27,319 nt of DNA from the NCBI GenBank assembly GCA_900770605.1, contig CAAGKS010000104.1:1-27319 (forward strand). The letters run 5' to 3'. The position numbers and the translations under genes were made by a program. This DNA comes from Clostridia bacterium. Lineage in GTDB: Bacteria; Bacillota; Clostridia; Oscillospirales; CAG-272. Below, piece by piece: positions 1-7,723 of this stretch (within the stretch, counting starts at the first letter, position 1; the number at the start of each line of letters is the position of its first letter). The notes beneath the pieces are model-generated. The model was not told where the DNA came from. It did not search any database and saw only the letters and a list, made by a program, of their open reading frames with translations.

Positions 1-1374
1 AGTGAGGACGGAAGCAGATTCTCAAAGACAGGCTTTATGATCAGATTTGACGAGGCGGCTGACGTTATCGGCGCAGACGCTTCCAGATATATCTTCGCTT
101 CCTCCTCCACCTCCGGCGACGTACGCTTTGGCTACAACCTCGGTGAAGAGGCAAGAAGAAAGCTGCTCGCATTCTGGAACCTTGAGACATTCTTTGCGAC
201 CTATGCGGATATTGACGACGTAAAGGTAGATCTCGGCTCTCTTGATGCTGACAAGCTCTGCCCTATCGACCGTTGGCTCGTTATCCGTACCAACAGATTT
301 ATCGAAGAAGCAAACAAGTATATGAGCGATTACTCAACGCGTGAGGTAGTTATGGCGTTTGAGGCGTTCGTAAACGATATCTCCAACTTCTATATCCGTG
401 TAAACCGCAGCCGTTTCTGGAGCACTGACAACGGCGAGGATAAGCAGAACGCGTACACCGTTCTGTTCTACGCTATCAAGTCTATCACGGGAATCATGGC
501 TCCCATCATTCCCTTTATCTGCGAGCACACCTGGCAGAACTTTGTTAAGAGATATTCTCACGAGGACGCGCTCAGCGTATTCCTTACCGAATACCCCAGC
601 GTTCCCGAGAAGCTCAACGTCAGCGATGAGAGAATCCTTACAGACGTTGAAAAGGCAAGAGATATGATCTCCCTTGGCTTGAAGCTCAGAAACGAAAAGC
701 AGATCAAGATCCGTCAGCCCCTCTCCGAGCTTTACGTATCCGCAAACGAGGACAACCGTAACGCTATCGAGACGTTTGGCTGGGTGATCAAGAGCGAGCT
801 TAACGTTGGCGAGATCAAGGAGCTTGAGGACACCTCCGCGCTTGAATCCAACTTCCTTACCGTTAACTTCAAGGTTGCGGGAAGAGTTCTCAAGAATCGC
901 GCAAACGAGGTCAAGGCTTATCTCTCTGAGCTTGATGCCGCTACTCAGCAGACCCTCGCAAATGCCGTTAAGGCAGGCGAGAACGTAAAGCTTGACGAGC
1001 TTGGACTTGACGTTGAGCCTGAGGTATTCACACTCAACTCAAAGCCGCTTGACAACGTTGCTATCTATGCAAACAACGGCGAGTTCATCGCGCTCAACAC
1101 CGAGATCTCCGAGGAGCTTGCGCGCGCAGGTATCCTTCGTGACATCATTCGTCAGTGTCAGGTATTCCGTAAGGAAGCAGGCTTCGACGTAAGCGACAAG
1201 ATCTACGTTGGATTTGCTACCGACTCCGAGCTGATAAACAGCATTATCGAGGAAAAGAGCGCACAGCTCACTCACGATCTTCTTGCAACTCTCGAGGCTC
1301 CTGCAGAGCCTGAGTTCACAGGCGAGATCGACCTTGACGGCGTTAAGATAGTAGTTACACTCAGAAGAAAATAA
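1..1374 (+). CDS. ileS: Isoleucyl-tRNA synthetase, C-terminal part (5' truncated)
   Basis: Class I aminoacyl-tRNA synthetase that charges tRNA-Ile in the cytoplasm. The reading frame is open from base 1, so the start lies outside the window and the ATG at 37 is internal. The visible part starts just before the KMSKS loop, which here reads RFSKT (about bases 16-30), followed by the FDEAADVIGADASRYIF helix. The anticodon-binding region follows, then the segment LRNEKQIKIRQPL and a C-terminal domain with RDIIRQCQVFRKEAGFDVSD, both typical of the long (eukaryote-like) IleS type. About 458 codons remain of a protein normally over 1000 residues. The HIGH motif and editing domain are outside the window. 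Two tandem terminators follow the stop. A ValRS or LeuRS is less likely, given the K-x-RQPL and RKEAGF segments. Confidence 0.9.
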   Translation, partial: SEDGSRFSKTGFMIRFDEAADVIGADASRYIFASSSTSGDVRFGYNLGEEARRKLLAFWNLETFFATYADIDDVKVDLGSLDADKLCPIDRWLVIRTNRFIEEANKYMSDYSTREVVMAFEAFVNDISNFYIRVNRSRFWSTDNGEDKQNAYTVLFYAIKSITGIMAPIIPFICEHTWQNFVKRYSHEDALSVFLTEYPSVPEKLNVSDERILTDVEKARDMISLGLKLRNEKQIKIRQPLSELYVSANEDNRNAIETFGWVIKSELNVGEIKELEDTSALESNFLTVNFKVAGRVLKNRANEVKAYLSELDAATQQTLANAVKAGENVKLDELGLDVEPEVFTLNSKPLDNVAIYANNGEFIALNTEISEELARAGILRDIIRQCQVFRKEAGFDVSDKIYVGFATDSELINSIIEEKSAQLTHDLLATLEAPAEPEFTGEIDLDGVKIVVTLRRK

Positions 1375-1380
1375 AAATAA

Positions 1381-1430
1381 AAAGATTGGTGGAGCGCCCG
1401 TTTGATACGGGTGCTCCACCGATCTTTTTT
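1381..1430. terminator. Bidirectional terminator between ileS and the hydrolase gene
   Basis: The arm around 1382-1400 pairs with 1408-1424 (core GGTGGAGC against GCTCCACC) and is followed by TTTTTT on the plus strand. On the minus strand the same stem is followed by a T-rich run, so it can end both ileS and the convergent operon. The GGTGGAG/CTCCACC core recurs in the repeat island near 17124 and 17292. Confidence 0.85.
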
Positions 1431-1434
1431 CACT

Positions 1435-1460
1435 CGCTTGCTCAGAGGCAAGCGTTTTTT
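1435..1460 (+). terminator. Second tandem terminator after ileS
   Basis: A perfect 7-bp stem (CGCTTGC at 1435-1441, GCAAGCG at 1448-1454) with a 6-nt loop is followed directly by six T. It reaches the stop codon of the convergent hydrolase gene, so it acts as a back-up stop for plus-strand transcription. Confidence 0.8.
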
Positions 1461-2592
1461 ATTCTTCAATTACCTGCTCCTCGGTATCCTTGACACCTTC
1501 GGGATCCTCGGGCTTTTCGGTCTTTATCTTGCGCTTGAGTATAAGTCCGACCATTCGCTTGATGACCTTCTTGGATTCATCGTCAAGCGTTCCCCACGCC
1601 TTGATGACCTTGAATTTTTCTGCGCTGAGATCCGTCAGCGTTTTTGCGCTGGTTGACGAGAGTATTTCATAAAGCGCGTCGATTATACGCTTTCTCTCCT
1701 CTATGCTGATCTCGGAAAGCCACTTTTTGAGCGTGACGTCGATATATTTACTCTCGGCGGTGACTGAATCGTGATGCACGAAGCGTCCGCCCATTACCTC
1801 CCACGAAAATCCATTATGCTGCAAAAGCCCCGTGGTGTTGCTTTGCACCACCTCGTAATGCTCCTCGTGCTCAAGCAGCATTCCGACTATCGAGGATTGC
1901 GGTATCAGCGTTCTTATGCGCTCGCGCATCTCCAGATATTCCTGACTTGCGATAAATTCCTTATCAAATCCGGGGCCGTCAAGGTTATACGCCGTCACTA
2001 TGCGCTCCTTGATATCAGCGCGGCACTTCACCGCGGCGTACACCGCAAGATTTCCGCCCTTACTATGTCCTGCGACGTATATCTTTCGCCCAGGATACGC
2101 CTCTCCTACGCTTTCAAGATATTCAAGCGCCTCAGTCTGCGCAGGTATAGGAAGCATAAAGCTCATATTGAGGCTTTCCTTCCAGCCAACGATGGTATCG
2201 TCCGTTCCTCTGAACGCCACGAAGCACTTATCCTCTCCCATAAGAAAGGTAGTTGCGCTGAACTGCTCCTGAAGGTCTATATCAACGTGATTTACGTGTC
2301 CCACGATGCGCAAAGTGCCAAATCTCTTGCTTCTCGCCGCTTTTACTGCGCCCGTTATCATCTGCGGCGGTATTATCAAGCCGACTACGTTCCCCTCGCC
2401 CTTATGCGTGTTAACGTATTTCTTGACCGCCAAGAGAAGCTCCACTCCCTTTGCCGACACCGATGCGGGAGCTATTTTATAAAGATCGAGATAAGAAATG
2501 TGCGAGAGGATAAGGCTATCCACCTCACACGGACCGAGCTCGTCAAAGGTGATATCCCCTCTCCAATCTATATAATCAAATAACGTTCCCAT
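1459..2592 (-). CDS. DUF2974 / Mbeg1-like alpha/beta hydrolase (lipase-like)
   Basis: A 377-residue protein of the lipase-3-like DUF2974 group. It carries the nucleophile elbow GHSKG at residues 175-179 (Ser177) after the strand KIYVA, and an upstream FRGTDDTIVGWKE segment (about 128-140) typical of class 3 lipases. NLDGPGF (about 203-209) may hold the acidic residue. No signal peptide is visible, so it should be cytoplasmic. The C-terminal 30 residues are charged and low in complexity. The ATG at 2592 is preceded by a strong GGAGGTG site. It is the last gene of the cca-ruvX operon, 17 bp behind the small cysteine protein. The substrate is unknown; the family is common in Clostridia but poorly characterised. 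Confidence 0.82.
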   Translation of the reverse strand: MGTLFDYIDWRGDITFDELGPCEVDSLILSHISYLDLYKIAPASVSAKGVELLLAVKKYVNTHKGEGNVVGLIIPPQMITGAVKAARSKRFGTLRIVGHVNHVDIDLQEQFSATTFLMGEDKCFVAFRGTDDTIVGWKESLNMSFMLPIPAQTEALEYLESVGEAYPGRKIYVAGHSKGGNLAVYAAVKCRADIKERIVTAYNLDGPGFDKEFIASQEYLEMRERIRTLIPQSSIVGMLLEHEEHYEVVQSNTTGLLQHNGFSWEVMGGRFVHHDSVTAESKYIDVTLKKWLSEISIEERKRIIDALYEILSSTSAKTLTDLSAEKFKVIKAWGTLDDESKKVIKRMVGLILKRKIKTEKPEDPEGVKDTEEQVIEE

Positions 2593-2609
2593 CTACACCT
2601 CCAAAGCGT

Positions 2610-2798
2610 TTATATCTGTTTATGTACGCTCTTGTATTCGTCGTAGAAGCGGTAGTACGGGCAACCGCGCGTTCTGCCGCCAAGAAAATTCTCCATTTCG
2701 TCCTGATCGAGCTTCGCGCTGCAAACGTATGCGTCGTACTCCTCGTCGTAATCGTAAAATTCGCAGCTCTCGCAATTTGAGCTTTTATTATCCTTCAC
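2610..2798 (-). CDS. Small four-cysteine protein, probably metal binding
   Basis: A 62-residue acidic and aromatic protein with Cys9, Cys12, Cys26 and Cys46 in a CxxC...C...CPYY arrangement, which suggests a zinc site. The order of short segments (CESCEFYDYDEE, then CPYYRFYDEYK) resembles a small conserved Clostridia family, possibly DUF6472; that name is from memory and not verified. It lies 12 bp after ruvX and 17 bp before the hydrolase in the same direction, so it is almost certainly co-transcribed. No function can be assigned. Confidence 0.75.
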   Translation of the reverse strand: MKDNKSSNCESCEFYDYDEEYDAYVCSAKLDQDEMENFLGGRTRGCPYYRFYDEYKSVHKQI

Positions 2799-2810
2799 GC
2801 CAGATCCCTC

Positions 2811-3275
2811 TCAATTCATATATTTAAGTCTGTCAAGACAGTTCTGCAATATTATCTGCGCTGACAGCGTATCTATGACCTGCTTTCTCTTCTTGCCGCG
2901 CGTATTCGTCTCGTTGAGGTATCTTGACGCGGTCATAGTGGTCATTCTCTCGTCAAAGGTAGCCACAGGTATTCCCCCGAGGCGCTCCTTGAGCATAGCG
3001 GCAAATTTTTCGCATCTCTGCGCTCTTGAACCGCGTGAGCCGTCCATATTCACGGGCAGACCTACCACAACGGCGGACGCGCCCTCGTTTTTAGCGCATT
3101 CGGCAACGGCATCGGCGGTCTTTTCTATGCCACCCGGACTTACGTATCCAAGCCCCGACGCCAGCAGGCGCGAGGGGTCTGAGATAGCCAAGCCCGTGCG
3201 AACGTCTCCGAAATCAACGGAGAGTATCTTGCCTGTGCTTTTCTTTATTATTTCAAGCGTATCCAGCTCTGTCAT
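2811..3275 (-). CDS. ruvX: Putative Holliday junction resolvase RuvX/YqgF
   Basis: An RNase H-fold nuclease of the YqgF family, 154 residues, the usual family length. The three acidic clusters are visible: VDFGDVRTGLAISDP with Asp21, the FDERMTT motif with Glu109, and DTLSAQIIL with Asp135. VVVGLPVNMDGS (about 69-80) is also typical. Family members have been linked to Holliday junction resolution and to 16S rRNA maturation; the sequence cannot distinguish these. The ATG at 3275 follows an AAGGAAG site lying inside the end of cca, with only 2 bp between the genes, which indicates translational coupling. Confidence 0.93.
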   Translation of the reverse strand: MTELDTLEIIKKSTGKILSVDFGDVRTGLAISDPSRLLASGLGYVSPGGIEKTADAVAECAKNEGASAVVVGLPVNMDGSRGSRAQRCEKFAAMLKERLGGIPVATFDERMTTMTASRYLNETNTRGKKRKQVIDTLSAQIILQNCLDRLKYMN

Positions 3276-3277
3276 TA

Positions 3278-4462
3278 TTATACTTCCTTTTCTAAGTATT
3301 TTCTTGCGACGTCCATAAGGACAGATCTCTGATTGAGCAAAGGGTCGTCAACGACGTCCCGCATCAGCATATCAAGCACTCTGCCTATCGCCTTTCCGCG
3401 AGCGCCAAGCTCTGCGATATCCTTACCGTTTACGGCGAGGTCTCTGACGCTGCTCGGCGTGCTTACCTGCCTTATCACAAGCTCTCTCGAGCCACGCGCC
3501 GAAACACCGAGCGCCTCGGAAAGCTCTGCCGCCTCTGCGGCATATATCCCAACTCCCGCGATCAATCTGCGGGCGTCGATATCCGTTTCTATCTTGTGGA
3601 AAGCGCCACGGCGGATAGCCAAAGCGCCTGTTATCTGCTTACCCGAGCATCTGAGAGAGCTCAGCACTTCCCTCATCCTTTCCTCGTCCGCCTCACTCAA
3701 AAGCAACGCCATCCTTGATATCGGCTCTGCCGACACAAGTCCTATCGCGTCTATGAGCTCCGAGGACGGAGAATAGCCGTCAAGCACAAGCTCTATGATG
3801 CCAAGCTCCTTCATTTTATGGAGCGCCGCGCCCGCGCTCTGCGAGCAGACAAGCCGCAAAAGCTCGGCGCATATACGCTCTCTTGCAACTCGCAAAAGCA
3901 GCTCGCGGCACTCTGCCGCCGCGGCGAGCGTATCGCCGTCTATATCAAATCCAAGCTGCGCGCAAAAGCGGAATGCGCGCATGATGCGAAGCGCGTCCTC
4001 TGAAAATCTCAGCCTCGCGTCTCCCACGGCTCTTATTACCCTTGCCTCTATATCGCGCGCGCCGCCAAAGACGTCAACAAGTCCGTCGCGCTTATTATAC
4101 GCCATCGCATTTACCGTAAAATCCCTGCGCGCAAGATCCTCCTCTATGCTTGCAGTAAATCTTACGCTATTCGGGTGGCGGGCATCGGAATAGTCGCCGT
4201 CTACGCGGAAGGTGGTTATCTCCACGGGGTCTCCCTCCCACAGCACAGTAACGGTACCGTGCTTTATTCCCGTTTCTATAACTCTCTTATCCGCAAAAAG
4301 CTCCAGCGTTCTTTGCGGCGCTGCCGAGGTTGCGATATCAAAATCGTGGGGGGGCAGACCGATGAGCATATCGCGCAGGCTTCCGCCCACGATATACGCG
4401 CGCTCACCCGCGCTCTCAAACCGACTTATTATCTGCTCGATATGATCGGGATAAAATATCAC
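3278..4462 (-). CDS. cca: CCA tRNA nucleotidyltransferase (class II)
   Basis: Adds or repairs the 3' CCA of tRNAs. The 394-residue protein shows the class II nucleotidyltransferase head: GGSLRD at residues 26-31, the metal-binding DFD at 40-42, and RRDFTVNAMAY at about 112-122. RFSEDALRIMRAFRF follows in the neck. No HD domain is seen in the C-terminal half. A separate poly(A) polymerase or A-adding enzyme cannot be excluded from sequence alone, but a genome with one such gene normally uses it as CCA enzyme. The start is GTG at 4462, chosen because AAGGGG lies 8 nt upstream. It is the first gene of the operon cca-ruvX-small protein-hydrolase, with a perfect promoter just upstream. Confidence 0.92.
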   Translation of the reverse strand: MIFYPDHIEQIISRFESAGERAYIVGGSLRDMLIGLPPHDFDIATSAAPQRTLELFADKRVIETGIKHGTVTVLWEGDPVEITTFRVDGDYSDARHPNSVRFTASIEEDLARRDFTVNAMAYNKRDGLVDVFGGARDIEARVIRAVGDARLRFSEDALRIMRAFRFCAQLGFDIDGDTLAAAAECRELLLRVARERICAELLRLVCSQSAGAALHKMKELGIIELVLDGYSPSSELIDAIGLVSAEPISRMALLLSEADEERMREVLSSLRCSGKQITGALAIRRGAFHKIETDIDARRLIAGVGIYAAEAAELSEALGVSARGSRELVIRQVSTPSSVRDLAVNGKDIAELGARGKAIGRVLDMLMRDVVDDPLLNQRSVLMDVARKYLEKEV

Positions 4463-4504
4463 CGTCGCACCCCCTTACTGAAATTATACTTTGTTTATAT
4501 ATCA

Positions 4505-4533
4505 ATTATACACCATTTATAATGGCGTGTCAA
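4505..4533 (-). promoter_or_regulatory. Consensus sigma-A promoter of the cca operon
   Basis: Read on the minus strand, TTGACA (4533-4528) and TATAAT (4510-4505) are separated by exactly 17 bp. Both hexamers match the housekeeping consensus fully. Transcription should begin about 30 bp before the cca ribosome binding site. Confidence 0.9.
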
Positions 4534-4544
4534 GTAAAGCGCGG

Positions 4545-4582
4545 CAAAGTAAAGAGCGACCTCGGTCGTTTACCGAGGTCGC
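4545..4582 (-). terminator. Terminator of the FAD oxidoreductase / DUF1667 operon
   Basis: A perfect 10-bp stem GCGACCTCGG / CCGAGGTCGC (4556-4565 and 4573-4582) with a 7-nt loop. On the minus strand it is followed by TCTTTACTTT. It sits 20 bp past the DUF1667 stop codon and just ahead of the cca promoter, so it insulates the two operons. Confidence 0.82.
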
Positions 4583-4601
4583 ATCGAATATTTTACTATA
4601 T

Positions 4602-4955
4602 TCAGATCTTTACGTTTCTTGTGGTGACCACGTTAGCGCCCGTGCCGAGCACGTTCTCGATGATAACGTCTCCGAGCTTTGCCTCGGGAGACACTCTGAT
4701 CGCGTTTATCTGCTCCATACACTCAAAGATAAGCTCCTTGGGGATAGCTCTGTCAGTCTTTACAGGAACTACTCCGCCCCCCGCAACCGCCGCGGTGGTG
4801 GTGAGAGTTCTCATAGGGGCGGTACATTCCGCCTCGGCATAGGTCACTCCTCTTTTACAGGTTGCGCCCCTTACCTCTATTACCCTTTTATCCTCAAGCT
4901 CTACCTCGAGCTGACAGCCCTTGGGGCAAACGATACAAGTCAAATTTCTTATCAT
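4602..4955 (-). CDS. DUF1667 cysteine-rich protein, likely Fe-S subunit
   Basis: A 117-residue protein whose N-terminus reads CIVCPKGC (Cys7, Cys10, Cys14), followed by Cys33 (ATCKRG) and Cys44. The CxxCxxxC...C spacing suggests an iron-sulfur cluster. DUF1667 proteins are typically encoded with two FAD oxidoreductases in glycerol-3-phosphate dehydrogenase-like clusters of Clostridia and Thermotogae; that context is exactly reproduced here. It probably acts as a small electron carrier subunit, somewhat like GlpC. The ATG at 4955 is preceded by AAGGGGG, and the gap to the upstream gene is 12 bp. Confidence 0.85.
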   Translation of the reverse strand: MIRNLTCIVCPKGCQLEVELEDKRVIEVRGATCKRGVTYAEAECTAPMRTLTTTAAVAGGGVVPVKTDRAIPKELIFECMEQINAIRVSPEAKLGDVIIENVLGTGANVVTTRNVKI

Positions 4956-4967
4956 ACCTATACCCCC

Positions 4968-6215
4968 TTACGCTTCAACGGAAAATCTGAGCTCGCCGCT
5001 CTCGATCTTCTCTATCGTTTCCTTGGTAAGCGTTACCGTTTCCATCTCACCCGGAGCTACCTTCTGCTTCTTTTTGGAGATGAGAACGTTATCGCCGTCG
5101 CGGACCACTATCTTTATATCACGGTAAACGTCTGCGACACGGAAATAAACGGTCACGCTCTCGTCCGCGCTTATGCGCTGAGGAACGGTGTATCTCACCC
5201 TTCCGTCAGTCAACAGCCTTATCTCCTTGCCGCCTGTGCGCGCTCCGCGGATATATTCAGCCGCCGCCTTACCTGCGATAGCCGCTTCCTCGGAAACGTA
5301 ATCCACGAGATCGTGAACGTGAAGCACGTTGCCGCAGGCGTAAATTCCCTCGACCTCGGTCTGTCTGTTCTGATCGACGGGCGCGCCGCCGGTTATACGA
5401 TCAAGCGCGATGCCTGCGCTCTTGGTAAGCTCGTTCTCGGGGAGCAGACCGACTGAGAGCAACAGAGTGTCGCACGCGATGTACTGCTTTGTCTTGGGAA
5501 TAGGCTTACGGCGCTCATCCACCTTCGCGATAGTAACGCCCTCAACTCGCTCCTTACCATGTATCTCAACTACCGTATGGCTGAGCATAAGCGGAATTGA
5601 AAAATCGTTAAGGCACTGCTCTATGTTTCGCGCAAGTCCGCCCGAATACGGCATAAGCTCGCACACCGCTTTTACCTTTGCGCCCTCGAGCGTCATTCTC
5701 CTCGCCATTATAAGACCGATGTCTCCCGAGCCGAGAATAACCACCTCTTTGCCGGGCATATAGCCGTCCATATTTACGAATTTCTGCGCCGTGCCTGCGG
5801 TATATATACCTGCGGGGCGCGTGCCCGATATATTTAGCGCTCCCTTGGGTCGCTCGCGGCAGCCCATGGCAAGAATGACTGCCTTTGCCTCAACTGTGAA
5901 AAGTCCGTCCTCGCCGTTCATAGCCGTAACGAGCTTATCGGGAGTTACGTCAAGCACCATAGTGCCGAGCTTTACGGGGATATCTCTCTGTTTGACCTGC
6001 TCCTCGTAGCGATACGCGTACTCGGGGCCTGTAAGCTCCTCGCCGAAGCGATGAAGTCCAAAGCCGTTATGAATGCACTGGCGCAATATTCCGCCAAGGC
6101 TCTTATCTCTTTCAAGTATAAGGATATCTCTGATGCCTGCGTCGTATGCTGCGACCGCGGCGCTCATTCCCGCAGGGCCGCCGCCGATAATAACAAGATC
6201 TGCTTTCATTGACAT
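4968..6215 (-). CDS. FAD/NAD(P)-dependent oxidoreductase, partner of GlpA-like protein
   Basis: A 415-residue pyridine nucleotide-disulfide oxidoreductase-fold protein. The FAD-binding GGGPAG lies at residues 11-16, and a second dinucleotide-binding loop GSGDIG lies mid-protein. A C-terminal FAD segment reads YACGNVLHVHDLVD. The redox-active CxxC of thioredoxin reductases is absent, so it likely passes electrons rather than reducing a disulfide. The first of two close ATG codons (6215) is preferred because AGGGGG lies 9 nt upstream. The start is one base after the stop of the GlpA-like gene, so translation is coupled. With its neighbours it probably forms a three-subunit dehydrogenase that reduces NAD or a carrier. 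Confidence 0.85.
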   Translation of the reverse strand: MSMKADLVIIGGGPAGMSAAVAAYDAGIRDILILERDKSLGGILRQCIHNGFGLHRFGEELTGPEYAYRYEEQVKQRDIPVKLGTMVLDVTPDKLVTAMNGEDGLFTVEAKAVILAMGCRERPKGALNISGTRPAGIYTAGTAQKFVNMDGYMPGKEVVILGSGDIGLIMARRMTLEGAKVKAVCELMPYSGGLARNIEQCLNDFSIPLMLSHTVVEIHGKERVEGVTIAKVDERRKPIPKTKQYIACDTLLLSVGLLPENELTKSAGIALDRITGGAPVDQNRQTEVEGIYACGNVLHVHDLVDYVSEEAAIAGKAAAEYIRGARTGGKEIRLLTDGRVRYTVPQRISADESVTVYFRVADVYRDIKIVVRDGDNVLISKKKQKVAPGEMETVTLTKETIEKIESGELRFSVEA

Positions 6216-6216
6216 A

Positions 6217-7647
6217 TCACGCGTCCCCCTTGGTCCTTCCGTAATTTATCACCGAGCCCTTACCGAATTTGGTAACGCTCTCAAACGGAATATTTCTCTC
6301 TCTTGCGATAAGCTCAACTACCGTGGGCGAGCAAAATCCGCCCTGGCAGCGTCCCATACCGCTTCTCGTTCTCCTCTTGACGCCGTCAAGATCGCGCGCG
6401 ACGGGATTTGTGGTGAGCGCTTCCACTATCTCACCCTCGGTGATGCCCTCGCAACGACACACTATACGTCCGTATGCGGGATCCTTTTTAATCATCTCGT
6501 TTTTCTCTGCCGCGCCAAGCTCTCTGAAATAGTGAGCCGCTCTGCGACAGGGGTTATGATCTGCCTTTATCTTACCGAGCGCGCCTGCCTCTGCAAGCAT
6601 CTGCTCTACGTATTCCGCAATAGCGGGAGCGGAGGAAAGTCCGGGGCTCTCAATTCCGCCGAGCGTTATTACGTTATCCCTTTGCTTTATGATAAAATCT
6701 CCCGTGCTTCCAACGGAGCGCAAGCCGCAGAATGAAGTTATGACCTTATTGAACGGCAGGTCTGCTACGTTATCCCCTGCCTTTGCGAATATGGCCTCAA
6801 AGCCCTCGGCGGTAGTAGAGGTATCCTCTTTATCGGAAATATCCGTGGCGGTCGGTCCAAGCAAAAGATTGCCGTCGACCGTGGGGCTTACGAGTATTCC
6901 CTTTCCCATTTTTGTGGGGGTATGGAAAATAGTTCTCCCCGTAAAGCTTCCGCATTCCTTATCGAGAAGCATATATTCGCCGCGTCTGGGGGATACGGAG
7001 AAATCCGCGTCACCCGTCATAGCCGCGATCTTATCCGAATACAGTCCCGCGCTGTTTACTACGTAACGCGTACAAACCCTTCTTCCGTCCGCTGCCGATA
7101 TCTCATAGCCCGAAGCAGACCCGTTGATATCCACGACCTCAAAGTCCAGAAGCAGCTCCGCGCCGTTATCCATAGCGTTTCCAACGGCGGCAATACAGAG
7201 CTCGTACGGGCAGACTATAGCTCCCGTTTTTGCGAGCAGAGCGCAGGTAAGCTCGGGGTTGAGATGCGGCTCGAGCGCGTGAAGCTCATCCTTATCAAGC
7301 AGGACAAGCCCCTCAACTCCGTTTTTTATACCTCTTTCGTATATCGCCTCGACCTCTGCTCTTTCGTGCTCGAAGCCTACTACCAAGGACTGATTATTCT
7401 GATATTTTACACCAAGCTCCTTTGCAACGGTGGGCATAAGGCGAGAGCCTCTGACGTTCATCTTAGCTTTGAGCGAGCCTTCCTTTGCATCAAAGCCTGC
7501 ATGGACTATCGCGCTGTTTGCCTTGGTAGCGCCCATCGCAACGTCGCTCTCCTTATCCAGAATACAAACGCTGATATCGTATTTAGCAAGCGTTCTTGCG
7601 ATCATTGCACCAACGACGCCCGCGCCGATTATAGCTATATCGTACAT
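6217..7647 (-). CDS. GlpA/LhgO-like FAD-dependent dehydrogenase with BFD [2Fe-2S] domain
   Basis: A 476-residue DAO-family flavoprotein starting with the FAD loop IGAGVVG (residues 7-13) and containing the substrate-region segment ANSAIVHAGFD. At the C-terminus a bacterioferritin-associated ferredoxin-type domain supplies Cys397, Cys399, Cys434 and Cys439 (CRCEG ... GRCQGGFC), as in anaerobic glycerol-3-phosphate dehydrogenases. The probable reaction is oxidation of glycerol 3-phosphate to dihydroxyacetone phosphate, though L-2-hydroxyglutarate-type substrates are possible in this family. ATG at 7647 follows AAGGAAG. It is first in the trio. No glpK or glpF is next to it. The only upstream sequence is a structured RNA whose terminator-like stem ends about 43 bp before the start. 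Confidence 0.85.
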   Translation of the reverse strand: MYDIAIIGAGVVGAMIARTLAKYDISVCILDKESDVAMGATKANSAIVHAGFDAKEGSLKAKMNVRGSRLMPTVAKELGVKYQNNQSLVVGFEHERAEVEAIYERGIKNGVEGLVLLDKDELHALEPHLNPELTCALLAKTGAIVCPYELCIAAVGNAMDNGAELLLDFEVVDINGSASGYEISAADGRRVCTRYVVNSAGLYSDKIAAMTGDADFSVSPRRGEYMLLDKECGSFTGRTIFHTPTKMGKGILVSPTVDGNLLLGPTATDISDKEDTSTTAEGFEAIFAKAGDNVADLPFNKVITSFCGLRSVGSTGDFIIKQRDNVITLGGIESPGLSSAPAIAEYVEQMLAEAGALGKIKADHNPCRRAAHYFRELGAAEKNEMIKKDPAYGRIVCRCEGITEGEIVEALTTNPVARDLDGVKRRTRSGMGRCQGGFCSPTVVELIARERNIPFESVTKFGKGSVINYGRTKGDA

Positions 7648-7684
7648 TTTAACACTTCCTTGAATTCTTCTTTAAATTAACTTT

Positions 7685-7723
7685 AAATTAAAATTATGCG
7701 CCCTCTATGAAAGCGCATAATTT
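7685..7723 (-). terminator. Terminator-like hairpin ending the structured RNA
   Basis: A perfect 11-bp stem, AAATTATGCGC (7691-7701) with GCGCATAATTT (7713-7723) and an 11-nt loop. On the minus strand it runs into TAATTTAAAG, a modest U-rich tail. No promoter was seen between it and the GlpA-like start, so it may be an attenuator rather than a full stop. Confidence 0.6.

Noticed and set aside
1771..2583. 270-codon plus-strand ORF
   Set aside because: It is antisense to the hydrolase gene, rich in Arg, His and Leu as expected for a shadow frame, and has no ribosome binding site or known motif.
4491..5456. 321-codon plus-strand ORF
   Set aside because: It runs antisense through the cca promoter, a terminator, the DUF1667 gene and part of the oxidoreductase; its composition is that of a shadow frame.
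6922..7680. 252-codon plus-strand ORF
   Set aside because: Antisense to the GlpA-like gene, which has clear FAD and Fe-S motifs.
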